Notes: generated from the sequence alone by a model not told the origin. A stretch of DNA of 64,000 nt from Marinobacterium iners DSM 11526 (GCF_900107855.1 NZ_FNRJ01000009.1:62001-126000), one strand, 5' to 3'; counted from the stretch's first letter, positions 49,891-59,970 are shown. Translations and numbers: made by a program.

Positions 49891-52800
49891 TGGATGCGCT
49901 GATTCGGGCCGCAATGAGCCGCAGCAGAGCCACTCTGCTGTTGTTGCTGATCCTGCTTGCGGCTGGGTTTGCTTCATGGGTGACAATTCCCAAGGAGGCA
50001 AACCCGGATGTCACCATTCCCTATATCTATGTTTCCATGCGCCTTGAAGGGATCAGCCCCGAGGATGCAGAGCGGCTGTTGGTGCGGCCGATGGAGCAGG
50101 AGTTGCGATCGCTCGAAGGAGTGAAGGAGATGACTTCCATCGCCGCGGAAGGACACGCGTCGGTGATGCTGGAGTTCGATGCCGGTTTTGACCCCAAAAC
50201 CGCGTTGGCGGATGTGCGTGAGAAGGTTGATACCGCCCGCACCGAACTGCCGGCTGAGGCCGACGAACCCAGCGTGAACGAGATCAATATCGCCCTCTTT
50301 CCGGTGCTGTCCATAGCCCTTTCCGGCCCGGTGAGTGAAGCTGAACTGGTTGGAACCGCGCGTCGGCTCAAGCAGGAAATAGAAGGTATTGCCGATGTGC
50401 TTGAAGTGGATATCGGCGGTGATCGTGAAGACCTGCTTGAGATCATAGTCGATCCTCAGGTACTGGACAGCTACAACGTGGACTATGCCGCCCTCTACCA
50501 GCTGGTCAGCAACAATAACCGGCTGGTCGCCGCCGGCAGCCTTGATACCGGTTCGGGGCGGTTGCCGCTGAAAGTGCCCGGCGTGATCGAAAATATCGAA
50601 GATCTACTCAACATGCCGGTCAAGGTGGAAGATGATCGGGTCGTCACTTTCTCCGATGTGGCGGTGCTGCGTCGAACCTTCAAGGACCCCACCGGCTTTG
50701 CGCGTATCAATAGTCAACCGGGTGTGGTGCTGGAAGTGTCCAAGCGTGCCGGCTCCAACATCATCGACACCATTGATCAGATCAAGGAGTTGATCGAGCA
50801 GGCGCGCCCACTGCTGCCCGAGGGGGTGCAGGTGCACTACGTGATGGATCAGTCGGAAGAGGTGCAGGAACTGCTTACCGATCTGCTCAATAACGTGTTG
50901 ACGGCGGTAGTGCTGGTGTTGATCGTAATGCTGGCGGCGCTTGGACTGCGCTCATCGTTACTGGTGGGGCTGACCATCCCCGGCGCCTTTTTGACCGGTA
51001 TTCTGCTGATCTACATGCTGGGATTCACGCTGAACATCATTGTGCTGTTCTCGCTGATACTGGTGGCCGGAATGCTGGTGGACGGTGCAATCGTGGTATC
51101 TGAACTGGCTGATCGTAACCGCCAGCAGGGGATGACCCCGGCTGAGGCCTGGGCTGGTGCTGCCAGTCGCATGGCCTGGCCGGTGATCGCCTCCGTTGCC
51201 ACAACTGTTATGGTGTTCCTGCCCTTGCTGTTCTGGCCGGGTATCGTGGGTGAGTTCATGAAATACCTGCCAGCTACCGTGATCCTTTGCCTGCTGGCGT
51301 CACTGGCGATGGCACTGGTGTTTCTGCCGGTTATGGGACAGGTCAGCGGAGGTGGGCGCCTGTCGCCACAGAAAAGCCGCAACAGCAGGCTGGGCCGTGG
51401 CTATCGCCGCACGCTGGCATTTTTGCTGGCAAGGCCCGGACAAACGTTGACGGCGATGCTGTTGGCCATGCTTCTGGTTTACGCTTTTTATGGTCGTTTT
51501 AACCATGGCGTTGAGTTTTTTCCGGATGTGGAGCCGGAGTCCGCCCAGGTTTTGATTCACGCCCGTGGTGATCTGTCCGTGTATGAGCGGGACACGCTGG
51601 TCAAGGGGGTAGAGCAGCGTTTGCTTGGCATGCCTGAGGTCGAGGTGCTGTACGCGCGCAGTTTTGCCATGGCCGACGGGCAAATGGCTGAAGACGTGAT
51701 TGGAATACTGCAGTTTCAGCTGATCGACTGGTATCAGCGCCGTCCGGCGGCCACCATCCTGGATGACATGCGTGATAGAACCGCTGATCTTCCCGGGTTG
51801 AAGCTTGAATTTCGCAAACAGGAGGAGGGCCCCAGCGCCGGTAAGCCGGTGGTGTTGAAACTCAGTTCACAGGACAGCACAGCACTGGATCAGGCGGTAA
51901 GCCGGGTGCGCAGTGCCATGGTTGAGCTGGGCGGCCTGGTGGATATCGAGGATGACCGTGCCCTGCCGGGCATCGAGTGGCAGCTGCAGGTAGACAGGGA
52001 GGAGGCTGCTCGCTTCGGTGCGGATGTGCTATCCGTCGGTAATGCCGTGCAAATGGTCAGCAATGGTTTGCTGCTGGCTACCTGGCGGCCTGAAGACGCG
52101 CTGGATGAAGTTGATATTCGTGTGCGCCTGCCCGAGTCGTGGCGCAGCCTGGATCAGCTGCAGCGCATGACACTGACTGGCAATGGTGGACAAATGCCAC
52201 TGAGTCATTTCGTGACGCTGCAGCCGTCTCATAAGACTGGCACCCTGCGCCGCGTGGACGGTCAGCGGACCATTACACTGCAGGCCGATGTGGCGCCAGG
52301 CTATCAAGTGGCAGAGCGGCTGCAAGCGCTGCTGGAGGCCAGTGACAGTAATTTGCCTGAGGGTGTAAGCCTCAGTGTTGGGGGCGAGGGTGAGGATCAG
52401 CAGCAGTCGGCCAGCTTCCTGATCAGTGCCTTCATCACTGCAATCCTGTTGATGATGTTGATTCTTGTGATCCAGTTCAACAGCTTTTACCAGACTCTGC
52501 TGGTGCTGTCGGCCATTGTGTTTTCGACCGCGGGTGTTTTGATCGGGCTGCTGGTCAATGGCCAGTCGTTTGGCATTGTCATGGTGGGTATGGGCATCAT
52601 TGCGCTGGCAGGTATTGTGGTGAACAACAATATCGTCCTGATCGACACTTACAACCAGTTGCGCAGTGAGGGCATGTCGCCTGTAGATGCAGCATTGGAA
52701 ACCGGTTGTCTGCGCATGCGTCCGGTACTGCTCACCGCCATTACCACAGTGCTGGGATTGATGCCGATGGTGATCGGCGTAAACGTCAATCTGCTTGAAC

Positions 52801-52970
52801 CCAGCCTGGGTTTTGGTGCGCCCTCGACCCAGTGGTGGACGCAGCTGTCCAGCGCCATTGCCGGTGGGTTGACCTTTGCCACCTTGCTGACTTTATTGCT
52901 CACCCCTTGCATGCTCGTGCTGGGAGAGCGAATGTTTGCCAGTTTCAAGCGCGAGTCCAATCAGGGTTGA
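49890..52970 (+). CDS. RND-family efflux transporter, inner-membrane subunit
   Basis: This 1026-residue pump has two repeats of six membrane helices separated by large periplasmic loops. The proton relay helix reads GMLVDGAIVVSE: one aspartate is kept, and the adjacent one typical of AcrB is glycine. The second half has the matching IVVNNNIVLIDTYNQLR. It belongs to the hydrophobe/amphiphile efflux class, but the substrate is unknown. ATG 49890 overlaps the adaptor stop. Confidence 0.93.
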   Translation: MDALIRAAMSRSRATLLLLLILLAAGFASWVTIPKEANPDVTIPYIYVSMRLEGISPEDAERLLVRPMEQELRSLEGVKEMTSIAAEGHASVMLEFDAGFDPKTALADVREKVDTARTELPAEADEPSVNEINIALFPVLSIALSGPVSEAELVGTARRLKQEIEGIADVLEVDIGGDREDLLEIIVDPQVLDSYNVDYAALYQLVSNNNRLVAAGSLDTGSGRLPLKVPGVIENIEDLLNMPVKVEDDRVVTFSDVAVLRRTFKDPTGFARINSQPGVVLEVSKRAGSNIIDTIDQIKELIEQARPLLPEGVQVHYVMDQSEEVQELLTDLLNNVLTAVVLVLIVMLAALGLRSSLLVGLTIPGAFLTGILLIYMLGFTLNIIVLFSLILVAGMLVDGAIVVSELADRNRQQGMTPAEAWAGAASRMAWPVIASVATTVMVFLPLLFWPGIVGEFMKYLPATVILCLLASLAMALVFLPVMGQVSGGGRLSPQKSRNSRLGRGYRRTLAFLLARPGQTLTAMLLAMLLVYAFYGRFNHGVEFFPDVEPESAQVLIHARGDLSVYERDTLVKGVEQRLLGMPEVEVLYARSFAMADGQMAEDVIGILQFQLIDWYQRRPAATILDDMRDRTADLPGLKLEFRKQEEGPSAGKPVVLKLSSQDSTALDQAVSRVRSAMVELGGLVDIEDDRALPGIEWQLQVDREEAARFGADVLSVGNAVQMVSNGLLLATWRPEDALDEVDIRVRLPESWRSLDQLQRMTLTGNGGQMPLSHFVTLQPSHKTGTLRRVDGQRTITLQADVAPGYQVAERLQALLEASDSNLPEGVSLSVGGEGEDQQQSASFLISAFITAILLMMLILVIQFNSFYQTLLVLSAIVFSTAGVLIGLLVNGQSFGIVMVGMGIIALAGIVVNNNIVLIDTYNQLRSEGMSPVDAALETGCLRMRPVLLTAITTVLGLMPMVIGVNVNLLEPSLGFGAPSTQWWTQLSSAIAGGLTFATLLTLLLTPCMLVLGERMFASFKRESNQG

Positions 52971-53011
52971 TACACTGTGGGGGGCGTAACGGTATTCAAA
53001 GTCTTATTATG

Positions 53012-53026
53012 TGTTATATCATAACA
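53012..53026. promoter_or_regulatory. zur box: Zur-like box upstream of folE2
   Basis: TGTTATATCATAACA differs from the enterobacterial Zur core TGTTATAATATAACA at two central positions and keeps both arms as an exact inverted repeat. It lies 78 bases before the folE2 ATG in a T/A-rich promoter-like region. folE2 is a classic Zur target, which strengthens the call. Confidence 0.75.
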
Positions 53027-53103
53027 TTAATTCGATGGTCGCCTGTGGGCAAAACCCCCGTGGGTCGGCTGAATACCCGCAGTTTTTTGAGAGCGACATA
53101 CCT

Positions 53104-53994
53104 ATGAATGCAGTACTGCCCGATGTGTCCTTGACCGACGACGCCCCATTTATGACCCCTTTGCAGTGGGTTGGGATGCAGGACATTGATCTGCCTATTA
53201 CGCTGAAAGAGCCGGGTTATCGGCGTAGTCTGCATGCGTGTGCCGATGCTCAGGTGGATCTGCCAGCTGCGCATATCAAGGGTATTCACATGTCGCGTCT
53301 TTACCGTTTGCTGGATGGTCTGGGTGAGGATGCGCTGACACCTGAGCGCATACAGCAGGTACTGCAGGCGATGATCGACAGTCACCGGGACTGCAACAGC
53401 AGCAGTGCGCGTATCGGTCTTTCGTTTGATCTGTTGGTGCGCCGGGCGGCGCTGGTATCTGAGGCTCTGGCGGGCTGGAAATCGTACCCTGTCAGGCTGA
53501 ATGCTCAACTTGTACAGGGCCGCTTTAGTCTGCGCGCCGAAGTGGTTGTGGAGTACTCCTCAACCTGTCCCTGTTCGGCGGCGCTGGCACGACAGCTTGT
53601 GGAGCGTCGCTTTCTTGACGATTTTCCCGGAGATCAGCCCCTTAATCGTGAGGAAATGGCCAGTTGGCTTCGTCGCAACGCTACACTGGCAACGCCACAC
53701 AGCCAGCGCAGTGAAGCGCGTGTCAGCGTGGGCCTGGAGGCAACCGACCCTTCGCTGGCGCTGCTTGCATTGATTGATACCATTGAGGCTGCCGTTGCGA
53801 CACCGGTGCAAACCGCAGTGAAACGGGCGGATGAGCAGGCGTTTGCGGCGCTTAATGGCGCTAATTTGATGTTTGTGGAGGATGCGGCCCGGCGTATACA
53901 GGATGCCCTGCAATCCCACTTCAGGGCGCCACGTACTCAGGTCAAGCATCTTGAGAGCCTTCACCCACACGATGCTGTTGCCTGGGCTGAGTGA
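53104..53994 (+). CDS. folE2: GTP cyclohydrolase I type B (FolE2)
   Basis: FolE2 converts GTP to dihydroneopterin triphosphate for folate and queuosine synthesis and can use metals other than zinc, so bacteria often induce it when zinc is scarce. The 296-residue protein has the metal-site cysteine in [13 protein letters not shown] and the family end [11 protein letters not shown] 53104 is chosen; the frame stays open to 53011. A Zur-like box lies upstream. Canonical zinc-dependent folE is not in this window. Confidence 0.95.
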   Translation: MNAVLPDVSLTDDAPFMTPLQWVGMQDIDLPITLKEPGYRRSLHACADAQVDLPAAHIKGIHMSRLYRLLDGLGEDALTPERIQQVLQAMIDSHRDCNSSSARIGLSFDLLVRRAALVSEALAGWKSYPVRLNAQLVQGRFSLRAEVVVEYSSTCPCSAALARQLVERRFLDDFPGDQPLNREEMASWLRRNATLATPHSQRSEARVSVGLEATDPSLALLALIDTIEAAVATPVQTAVKRADEQAFAALNGANLMFVEDAARRIQDALQSHFRAPRTQVKHLESLHPHDAVAWAE

Positions 53995-54106
53995 AAACGG
54001 ACATTGTTTAACCCGGTGTGATCAGCGAAAATACCCGCCATTGACGATCAACCGCACACACGGGGCGCAACGCCCTGTCCCTGTCCAGAACAGAAGACCC
54101 GAATTC

Positions 54107-55684
54107 ATGTCCATCGCTCAGGAAGTTTCCAAACGCCGCACCTTTGCCATTATCTCGCATCCGGATGCCGGTAAGACCACTATCACCGAAAAACTGCTGC
54201 TGCTTGGGCAGCTGATTCAGGTGGCGGGTACCGTCAAGGGGCGTGGCAGCGACCGGCATGCCACATCTGACTGGATGAGTATGGAGCAGGAGCGCGGTAT
54301 TTCCATCACCTCCTCCGTGATGCAGTTTCCGTACAACGGCCGCACCGTCAACCTGCTGGATACACCGGGGCACGAAGACTTTTCCGAGGATACCTACCGT
54401 ACTCTTACCGCTGTGGACTCGGCACTGATGGTGGTGGACGGTGCCAAGGGCGTTGAGGAGCGCACCATCAAGCTGATGGATGTGTGTCGCTTGCGCGATA
54501 CGCCAATCTTCTCCTTCGTTAACAAGATGGACCGTGATATTCGTGACCCGATCGAGTTGCTTGACGAGATTGAGGAGGTGCTGAAGATTCAGGCGGCCCC
54601 GATCAACTGGCCAATTGGCTCCGGCAAGTGGTTCAAGGGTGTGTATAACCTCTACACCGATACCATCCACCTGTTCACTCCGGGTCAGGGCCACAAGCTG
54701 CCGGAAGACAACCGCATTCAGGGGCTCGATTCGGAAGAGGCCCGCGCGCTGCTGGAAGATGACTATGACGAGCTGGTTGACGAGCTCGAACTGGTCAAGG
54801 GCGCCTGTCATGAGTGGGATCAACAGGCCTATCTGGAAGGTAAAATGACGCCGGTGTTTTTCGGTACGGCATTGGGCAATTTCGGCGTGAAAGAGATGCT
54901 GGATGATTTTGTCCAGTGGTCACCCGCACCGCCGGCGCGTCCGACCGAAAGCCGTGAAGTAGCGGCCAGTGAGGAAGCATTCAGCGGTTTTGTTTTCAAG
55001 ATCCAGGCTAATATGGATCCGAAGCACCGTGACCGTATCGCTTTCATGCGCATCTGCTCCGGCTCCTATACTCGGGGCATGAAGATGAAGCACGTGCGCA
55101 TCGGCAAGGATATCCGCATTGCTGATGCCGTAACCTTTATCGCCGGCGATCGTGAGAACGTGGAAGAAGCCTGGTCTGGTGACATCATCGGTCTGCACAA
55201 CCACGGCACCATCCAGATCGGTGATACCTTTACCGCTGGCGAGAGCCTCAAGTTCACCGGTATTCCGCACTTCGCACCGGAGATGTTCCGTCGCGTGCGG
55301 CCCACCGATCCGCTGAAAATGAAACAGCTGCAGAAGGGTTTGCAGCAACTGTCGGAAGAAGGCGCGGTTCAGCTATTCCAGCCTTTGAAGAACAACGACC
55401 TGATCCTTGGTGCTGTCGGACAGCTGCAGTTTGAAGTGGTGGTGTTCCGTCTCAAGGACGAGTACAAGGTCGAGTGCGTGTACGAACCGATCAGCGTACA
55501 GACTGCACGCTGGGTGGAGTGCAGTGATAACAAGATGCTGGAAGATTTCCGCCGCAAGGGCTACGACAATCTGGCGGTGGATGGTTCCGGCCTGCTGACC
55601 TACCTGGCGCCAACTCGGGTGAATCTGTCACTGACCGAAGAGCGCTGGCCGGATATCCAGTTCCGCGCAACGCGGGAGCACTGA
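54107..55684 (+). CDS. prfC: Peptide chain release factor 3
   Basis: RF3 is the GTPase that ejects RF1/RF2 after termination. The 525-residue protein has the P loop [35 protein letters not shown] and [10 protein letters not shown], followed by beta-barrel domains. ATG 54107 gives the family N-terminus [15 protein letters not shown]; the frame runs back to 53873 inside folE2. A TatD-family gene starts directly after the stop. Confidence 0.97.
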   Translation: MSIAQEVSKRRTFAIISHPDAGKTTITEKLLLLGQLIQVAGTVKGRGSDRHATSDWMSMEQERGISITSSVMQFPYNGRTVNLLDTPGHEDFSEDTYRTLTAVDSALMVVDGAKGVEERTIKLMDVCRLRDTPIFSFVNKMDRDIRDPIELLDEIEEVLKIQAAPINWPIGSGKWFKGVYNLYTDTIHLFTPGQGHKLPEDNRIQGLDSEEARALLEDDYDELVDELELVKGACHEWDQQAYLEGKMTPVFFGTALGNFGVKEMLDDFVQWSPAPPARPTESREVAASEEAFSGFVFKIQANMDPKHRDRIAFMRICSGSYTRGMKMKHVRIGKDIRIADAVTFIAGDRENVEEAWSGDIIGLHNHGTIQIGDTFTAGESLKFTGIPHFAPEMFRRVRPTDPLKMKQLQKGLQQLSEEGAVQLFQPLKNNDLILGAVGQLQFEVVVFRLKDEYKVECVYEPISVQTARWVECSDNKMLEDFRRKGYDNLAVDGSGLLTYLAPTRVNLSLTEERWPDIQFRATREH

Positions 55685-56470
55685 TTGCTGATCGACACCA
55701 TCTGCCACCTTGATTTTGCTGATTTTGATCCTGACCGAGCAGCGGTGATTGAGTGCGCTCACGTTGCGGGTGTTGAGCAGATTGTGGTGCCGTCGATCAC
55801 GGTGGATAACTTTGAGCGGGTTCTGGATCTGTGTGCTTCAGATCCAAGCCTGTATCCTGCTTTGGGTCTGCATCCCTGTTTCAGTCATGATATGGAGCAC
55901 GATCTGGCACGGCTGGATGAGATGCTTTCGCTGGCGGCAGGAGCCGTAGTGGCGGTGGGCGAGATCGGCCTGGACTTTCGCCCTGCACAGTTGCGTTCCG
56001 GACAAGAGGGGGCAGCACAGCAGGAGCAGCTGCTGGAAGCGCAGCTGAAACTGGCAAAGACTCACGACCTGCCGGTATTGCTGCATGCGGTGAAAGCACA
56101 CGACCGGGTTTTGAAGTTGTTGCGTCGTCAGCACCTGCCCCGGGCGGGTATCGTGCATGCGTTCTCTGGCAGCGAACAACAGGCGCGGGAGTATGCAAAA
56201 CTGGGCTTCAAACTGGGTTTTGGTGGGGCTGTTACCTACGAGCGTGCGCGTAAATTGAGAAGACTGGCAGCTGAGCTGCCGCTGGAGTGGCTGGTGCTGG
56301 AAACCGATGCGCCGGATATGCCACTGCAGGGGCACAGGGGTAAGCGAAATGAGCCCTGCCGTGTGGCGGAAGTGGCCGCGTTCATTGCCCAACTGCGAGG
56401 GATGGACGATGCAGAAGTTTCAGCCGTAACCACTGCTACGGTTTCCGGTCTGTTGCGGCTGCCTTATTGA
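55685..56470 (+). CDS. TatD-family metal-dependent hydrolase (YjjV-like)
   Basis: This 261-residue TIM-barrel protein is closest in pattern to E. coli YjjV. The start is TTG at 55685, directly after the prfC stop. The metal-binding start, usually DTHCHLD, here reads DTICHLD, so the first histidine of the pair is isoleucine. Other ligands are present: VGEIGLDF, LLHAVKAHD, VHAFSGS and ETDAPDMPL. Members are DNases or deoxyribonucleases/hydrolases; the altered site makes activity uncertain. Its 3' end overlaps the next convergent gene by 7 bases. Confidence 0.88.
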   Translation: MLIDTICHLDFADFDPDRAAVIECAHVAGVEQIVVPSITVDNFERVLDLCASDPSLYPALGLHPCFSHDMEHDLARLDEMLSLAAGAVVAVGEIGLDFRPAQLRSGQEGAAQQEQLLEAQLKLAKTHDLPVLLHAVKAHDRVLKLLRRQHLPRAGIVHAFSGSEQQAREYAKLGFKLGFGGAVTYERARKLRRLAAELPLEWLVLETDAPDMPLQGHRGKRNEPCRVAEVAAFIAQLRGMDDAEVSAVTTATVSGLLRLPY

Positions 56471-56862
56471 TAAATGCTGCGGTAGGCGGCTTCCAGCGTG
56501 TTCCAGACAGTGTTGGTCTTGCTGTTCACGGGAACACGATAGTAACGCCTCTCTGCATCAACCGCTTCACTGCTGTAGCTGCCATCCGGCGGGGTGAGGA
56601 TCAGCTTTGCCAGGCTGGCGGGGTAGTTCGGGCCCTTGATCTGTTCACCATAGGTTTCTTCAATCGGCCCCAGTTTGTAACGTACCGATACGATGGACGT
56701 CAGCTCCTGGCAACGATGGGTTTTACCCTTGCAAAACTGGAAGTAACGGGTGTCCAGGACATAGAACTGATCAGCGGTAGGGTCTTCCTTCAGAGCCCCT
56801 GACAGGTTGACGCAGCCACCGAGCAGCAGGGCTGCAGCGGCCGGTAACAGCAGTTGTTTCAT
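56464..56862 (-). CDS. Putative lipoprotein of unknown function
   Basis: I do not recognise this 132-residue protein. It has a lipobox LLGGC (Cys17) and a mature region with FYVLDTRYFQFC and TSIVSVRYKLGP. Two further cysteines could form a disulfide. AGGAGG precedes ATG 56862, so translation is probably strong. It lies 26 bases after fabY on the same strand and could be co-transcribed with it. Confidence 0.75.
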   Translation of the reverse strand: MKQLLLPAAAALLLGGCVNLSGALKEDPTADQFYVLDTRYFQFCKGKTHRCQELTSIVSVRYKLGPIEETYGEQIKGPNYPASLAKLILTPPDGSYSSEAVDAERRYYRVPVNSKTNTVWNTLEAAYRSIYQ

Positions 56863-56888
56863 CCCGATTCCTCCTTGTTATGGTCGTT

Positions 56889-58805
56889 TCAGCACAGGTC
56901 TTTGTACGGGTTTTCGACCTGCAGTGAGATCGGGTTGGCATAACCGGGCAGGCGAATTTCATCGGCACTGATCTGCAGGTCATCCCCCGTCAGCACGTTG
57001 TGGTCGTACAGATAGATGGGTTTTGCCTGACCCATGATAGCAGACTGGTTATAGCTTTCGGCCTGTTCGCGTACCTGCTCGCGTCGCTTGCGCCAGGCAT
57101 TCATGGCGGCTTCGCCGTGACGCCTTGTCAGCAGCTGCTCGACCACATGGGGTGCCATTACTGCGGCGCTGGCGTTGTTGCCGCCAAACCCCTTGGCGTT
57201 AATCAATACCGAGTCCATCCCTGTAGCGCCGGTTTCCTTATGGGTCAGCGGGAAATGCAGGTTGGAGCTGTGCACATCTTCTGCAATTTCGGTTGTGGTG
57301 GTCAGACCCGGCACGATGCCGTGTTTCCAGACGCCCAGTGACGCAAATAGCTGATCCCCTCCTGCAGTGCCCTGTGAGTGCCCAAGATAGGCTTTTATGG
57401 CACTGACGGTCCAGTCAGGGATATCAAACGCCTTGGCGGTCTCGTTGATGACATGAGATTCGGTTACGCGGTTTTGCGGGGTGCTGGTGCCGTGTGCCTG
57501 TACAAAGCTGCGCTGCTTGAGTGACTCTTCACCCAACAGTGTGCCGATCAGTGATGCCGCCTTGCCAAGGGTCATGTAGTTGCCGATGCCCGGTGCCGAA
57601 ATCGACTTTTTGTGCCCGTCGGCATGGACAAAAACATCGGCCACCGCACCGTGGATGTCAGCGCCAAGCTCCAGTGCGAGATCGTCACTCATCAGCACCA
57701 AGAACTGGCTGGATTCACCCATGGTAAAGCCACAGTTGTTGCCGAATGGACGACAGGCTTTGCGGTAGTGCTCCTCAGCCATCTCGGCAAGACCGTCCAG
57801 CGCTATCAGCTGTTTGTCTTCGGCCAGGGCGCCCATGGCACGGAAGCCTTCAATGATCTCCTGCGTTACCGGGGCATCACTGCCACCGACCAGTACCAGC
57901 TTGCTGCGGCCGGTACGTATCGCCTCGACGCCGCTTTTCAGGTTGTACAGAAAGGTGGCGCAGGCGCCCAGCGCGCCGCCGGTCGTGCCGACGTTACCGA
58001 GCAGGTAGGCGTTGATGAAGTCAGCCGGCATCTGGGCATAACCCAGTGGCATCTGTTTGGAGGTGGTGCGTTTGCCCAGCGCCGGGAACTTGGTCAGGCC
58101 GCCGAAGCCAAGATCATCCAGCTGGCCAATTGAGTTGCTGGCGAACACTGCGATCTGATCCGGAGAGAGCAGATCCAGAATAGTCTGATACTCGATCCCC
58201 ATCGAGCGCAGTGCATCGGAGGCAGCATAAACCGCCATCTGCAGGCCGCGGGGATGGTTGCGCGACTGGTACAGTTTGCCGGGCTCGAACCCGGTCGGCA
58301 GCATGCCGGCACTTTGTACCAGGGCTGGTTTGGAATCCGGGAAAATCAGTTCGCAACTGCCGTCGATCCGTACCTCAACCTGACCGCCGCCTATCTCTTT
58401 TACCTGCCAGTTTGCCGGGATTTGCTGCGGCAGCTGGCGGCTGCGCAGGCGGAAACTCAGGCCTTGGTCGCTGCCTTTGATGCTGGCCGGGCGGTTGAAC
58501 ATGACGGCATTAACATCGAACCAATCGGGGTGGATGCGGCGAATCAGGGTGTTGTCTCGTACCTGCTGTTCAATGCGGCTGGCCAGCTCTGCAGCCGTGA
58601 AGTGCTGGCTGGTGTCACCCTGCAGCTGGTAGCTGCCGGCATCATACTGCGCAAGCCCGGTCAGTGTTGCCAGATCAACCAGCGTATCCTGTCGACTGGA
58701 TGCATCCAGCTGATCCAGTATCAGGCGACGATAGCCCTGGTGAAAGGAAGAGCGACCAGCGGGGCTGATACCACCAAAACCGACAATGACAGGCAGCTGA
58801 GACAA
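56889..58805 (-). CDS. fabY: Beta-ketoacyl-ACP synthase FabY
   Basis: FabY initiates fatty-acid synthesis by condensing acetyl-CoA with malonyl-ACP and replaces FabH in pseudomonads. The 638-residue protein matches that family in length. The start is TTG 58805: GAGGAG is six bases upstream, and MSQLPVIVGFGG is the family start; frames upstream lack support. The catalytic site is GALGACATFLYN (Cys) with VQAHGTSTPQN and KAYLGHSQGTAGG (histidines). It is alone, with a lipoprotein gene downstream and no acyl-carrier gene nearby. Confidence 0.93.
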   Translation of the reverse strand: MSQLPVIVGFGGISPAGRSSFHQGYRRLILDQLDASSRQDTLVDLATLTGLAQYDAGSYQLQGDTSQHFTAAELASRIEQQVRDNTLIRRIHPDWFDVNAVMFNRPASIKGSDQGLSFRLRSRQLPQQIPANWQVKEIGGGQVEVRIDGSCELIFPDSKPALVQSAGMLPTGFEPGKLYQSRNHPRGLQMAVYAASDALRSMGIEYQTILDLLSPDQIAVFASNSIGQLDDLGFGGLTKFPALGKRTTSKQMPLGYAQMPADFINAYLLGNVGTTGGALGACATFLYNLKSGVEAIRTGRSKLVLVGGSDAPVTQEIIEGFRAMGALAEDKQLIALDGLAEMAEEHYRKACRPFGNNCGFTMGESSQFLVLMSDDLALELGADIHGAVADVFVHADGHKKSISAPGIGNYMTLGKAASLIGTLLGEESLKQRSFVQAHGTSTPQNRVTESHVINETAKAFDIPDWTVSAIKAYLGHSQGTAGGDQLFASLGVWKHGIVPGLTTTTEIAEDVHSSNLHFPLTHKETGATGMDSVLINAKGFGGNNASAAVMAPHVVEQLLTRRHGEAAMNAWRKRREQVREQAESYNQSAIMGQAKPIYLYDHNVLTGDDLQISADEIRLPGYANPISLQVENPYKDLC

Positions 58806-58855
58806 AAGATACTCCTCGGGGTGGTGACGCGGATGACAAAGAAGGATAACAGCGC

Positions 58856-58861
58856 ATTTTA
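58856..58861 (-). promoter_or_regulatory. Candidate -10 element of fabY
   Basis: TAAAAT on the minus strand lies about 50 bases before the TTG start. The -35 region (TGGCCA) is only a fair match. Confidence 0.35.
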
Positions 58862-59011
58862 TCGTCTGATCCTGGCGCTGGCCAGCATCCATATGCACTC
58901 CCGTGTAAAAGCGCTACTGGTTTTCATTTCGTATTAAGCTATTCTGAGCTAAAAGGTATCAGGCCTGCTCTTTCATATGGAGGAGCGGGAGACCGTATTC
59001 AGGAGGAAACC

Positions 59012-59671
59012 ATGAAAAAGCTGATGATCACCTCACTTGCGTCAGTATTGTTGCTGGGTGGGTGTACAACGCTGGACCCCTACACTCAGGAGTCTAAAAC
59101 GTCGCAGGCAACCAAGGGCGCAGGTCTGGGTGCTTTGGGTGGCGCCGTACTGGGTGCAGCCGTGGCTGGCAAGGGCGATCGAAATGAGGGCGCACTGGCA
59201 GGGGCTGTTATTGGCGGTGCTGTTGGTGGTGGTATCGGTTATTACATGGATCAGCAGGAAATGCAGCTGCGTCAGCAGCTTGAAGGTACCGGTGTTCGAG
59301 TGGAGCGTGTCGGGGATGACATCCGGCTGATTATGCCTGGCAATATTACCTTTGCCACCGACAGTGATCGGGTTGATCCGTCTTTTTACTCGGTGCTCGA
59401 CTCGGTTGCTCGTGTGTTGATCAAGTTCGAGAAGAGTCAGGTTGCAGTGGAAGGCTATACCGATTCAACCGGTTCATTTGAATACAATCAGCAGTTGTCG
59501 GAGCGTCGCGCCACCAGTGTTGCACGCTACCTGAATTCGGTTGGGGTCAGCCACTTGAGACTGGATGCGCGCGGTCTAGGTGAGCGTTACCCGATTGCCA
59601 ATAATGACACTGAAGCGGGGCGGGCGATGAACCGTCGCGTCGAGATCAAGATTCGCGGCACTCAGCGCTGA
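59012..59671 (+). CDS. OmpA-like outer-membrane lipoprotein (YiaD type)
   Basis: This 219-residue lipoprotein has LLLGGC (Cys18), a glycine-zipper region (about 37-80, GLGALGGAVLGAAV repeated), and a C-terminal OmpA domain that binds peptidoglycan: ITFATDSDRVDPSFYSVLDSVARVL and EGYTDSTGSFEYNQQLSERRA. It would link outer membrane and cell wall. AGGAGG at about 59001 supports ATG 59012. A strong hairpin follows the stop. Confidence 0.9.
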   Translation: MKKLMITSLASVLLLGGCTTLDPYTQESKTSQATKGAGLGALGGAVLGAAVAGKGDRNEGALAGAVIGGAVGGGIGYYMDQQEMQLRQQLEGTGVRVERVGDDIRLIMPGNITFATDSDRVDPSFYSVLDSVARVLIKFEKSQVAVEGYTDSTGSFEYNQQLSERRATSVARYLNSVGVSHLRLDARGLGERYPIANNDTEAGRAMNRRVEIKIRGTQR

Positions 59672-59679
59672 GTCTGCTG

Positions 59680-59706
59680 GCCGTGCGGGCGCTGGTTCCG
59701 CACGGC
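59680..59706. terminator. Strong hairpin between convergent genes
   Basis: GCCGTGCGG (59680-59688) pairs exactly with CCGCACGGC (59698-59706) around a nine-base loop. No T run follows on either strand, so Rho-independent termination is uncertain. It lies 9 bases after the OmpA-like gene and 14 bases past the end of the coiled-coil gene. Confidence 0.5.
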
Positions 59707-59720
59707 TGCAAATATCTCTG

Positions 59721-59915
59721 TCAAAGGTTTTCGCTTTCCCGAAGTCGGTCAAACTTGCCCAGCAGTCGCTGCAGACTCTGCTCAGTACTTTCGCGTTCGG
59801 CTTCCAGTGTTGTCTTGCTCTCACGCAGCTCGCTGACTTCCAGTCGCAGCAGTTCGACCTCTTCGATTAATCCCTCAATCTTTTTTTCCAGTTCGGTAAA
59901 GAGTCCGCTCTGCAT
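59721..59915 (-). CDS. Small coiled-coil protein (TIGR02449/ZapB-like)
   Basis: This 64-residue protein is almost entirely coiled coil: LEKKIEGLIEEVELLRLEVSELRESKTTLEAERES. It resembles small coiled-coil proteins (TIGR02449 family) usually encoded beside zapA in gammaproteobacteria; here zapA is not adjacent. ATG 59915 has AGGAG ten bases upstream; an in-frame TTG at 59951 gives a less typical N-terminus. The function is unknown. Confidence 0.7.
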   Translation of the reverse strand: MQSGLFTELEKKIEGLIEEVELLRLEVSELRESKTTLEAERESTEQSLQRLLGKFDRLRESENL

Positions 59916-59970
59916 TTTGGTGGTGCTCCTGTATGGGTGTGGATGATTCAAGGGCGCAAGACTAAGCTGC

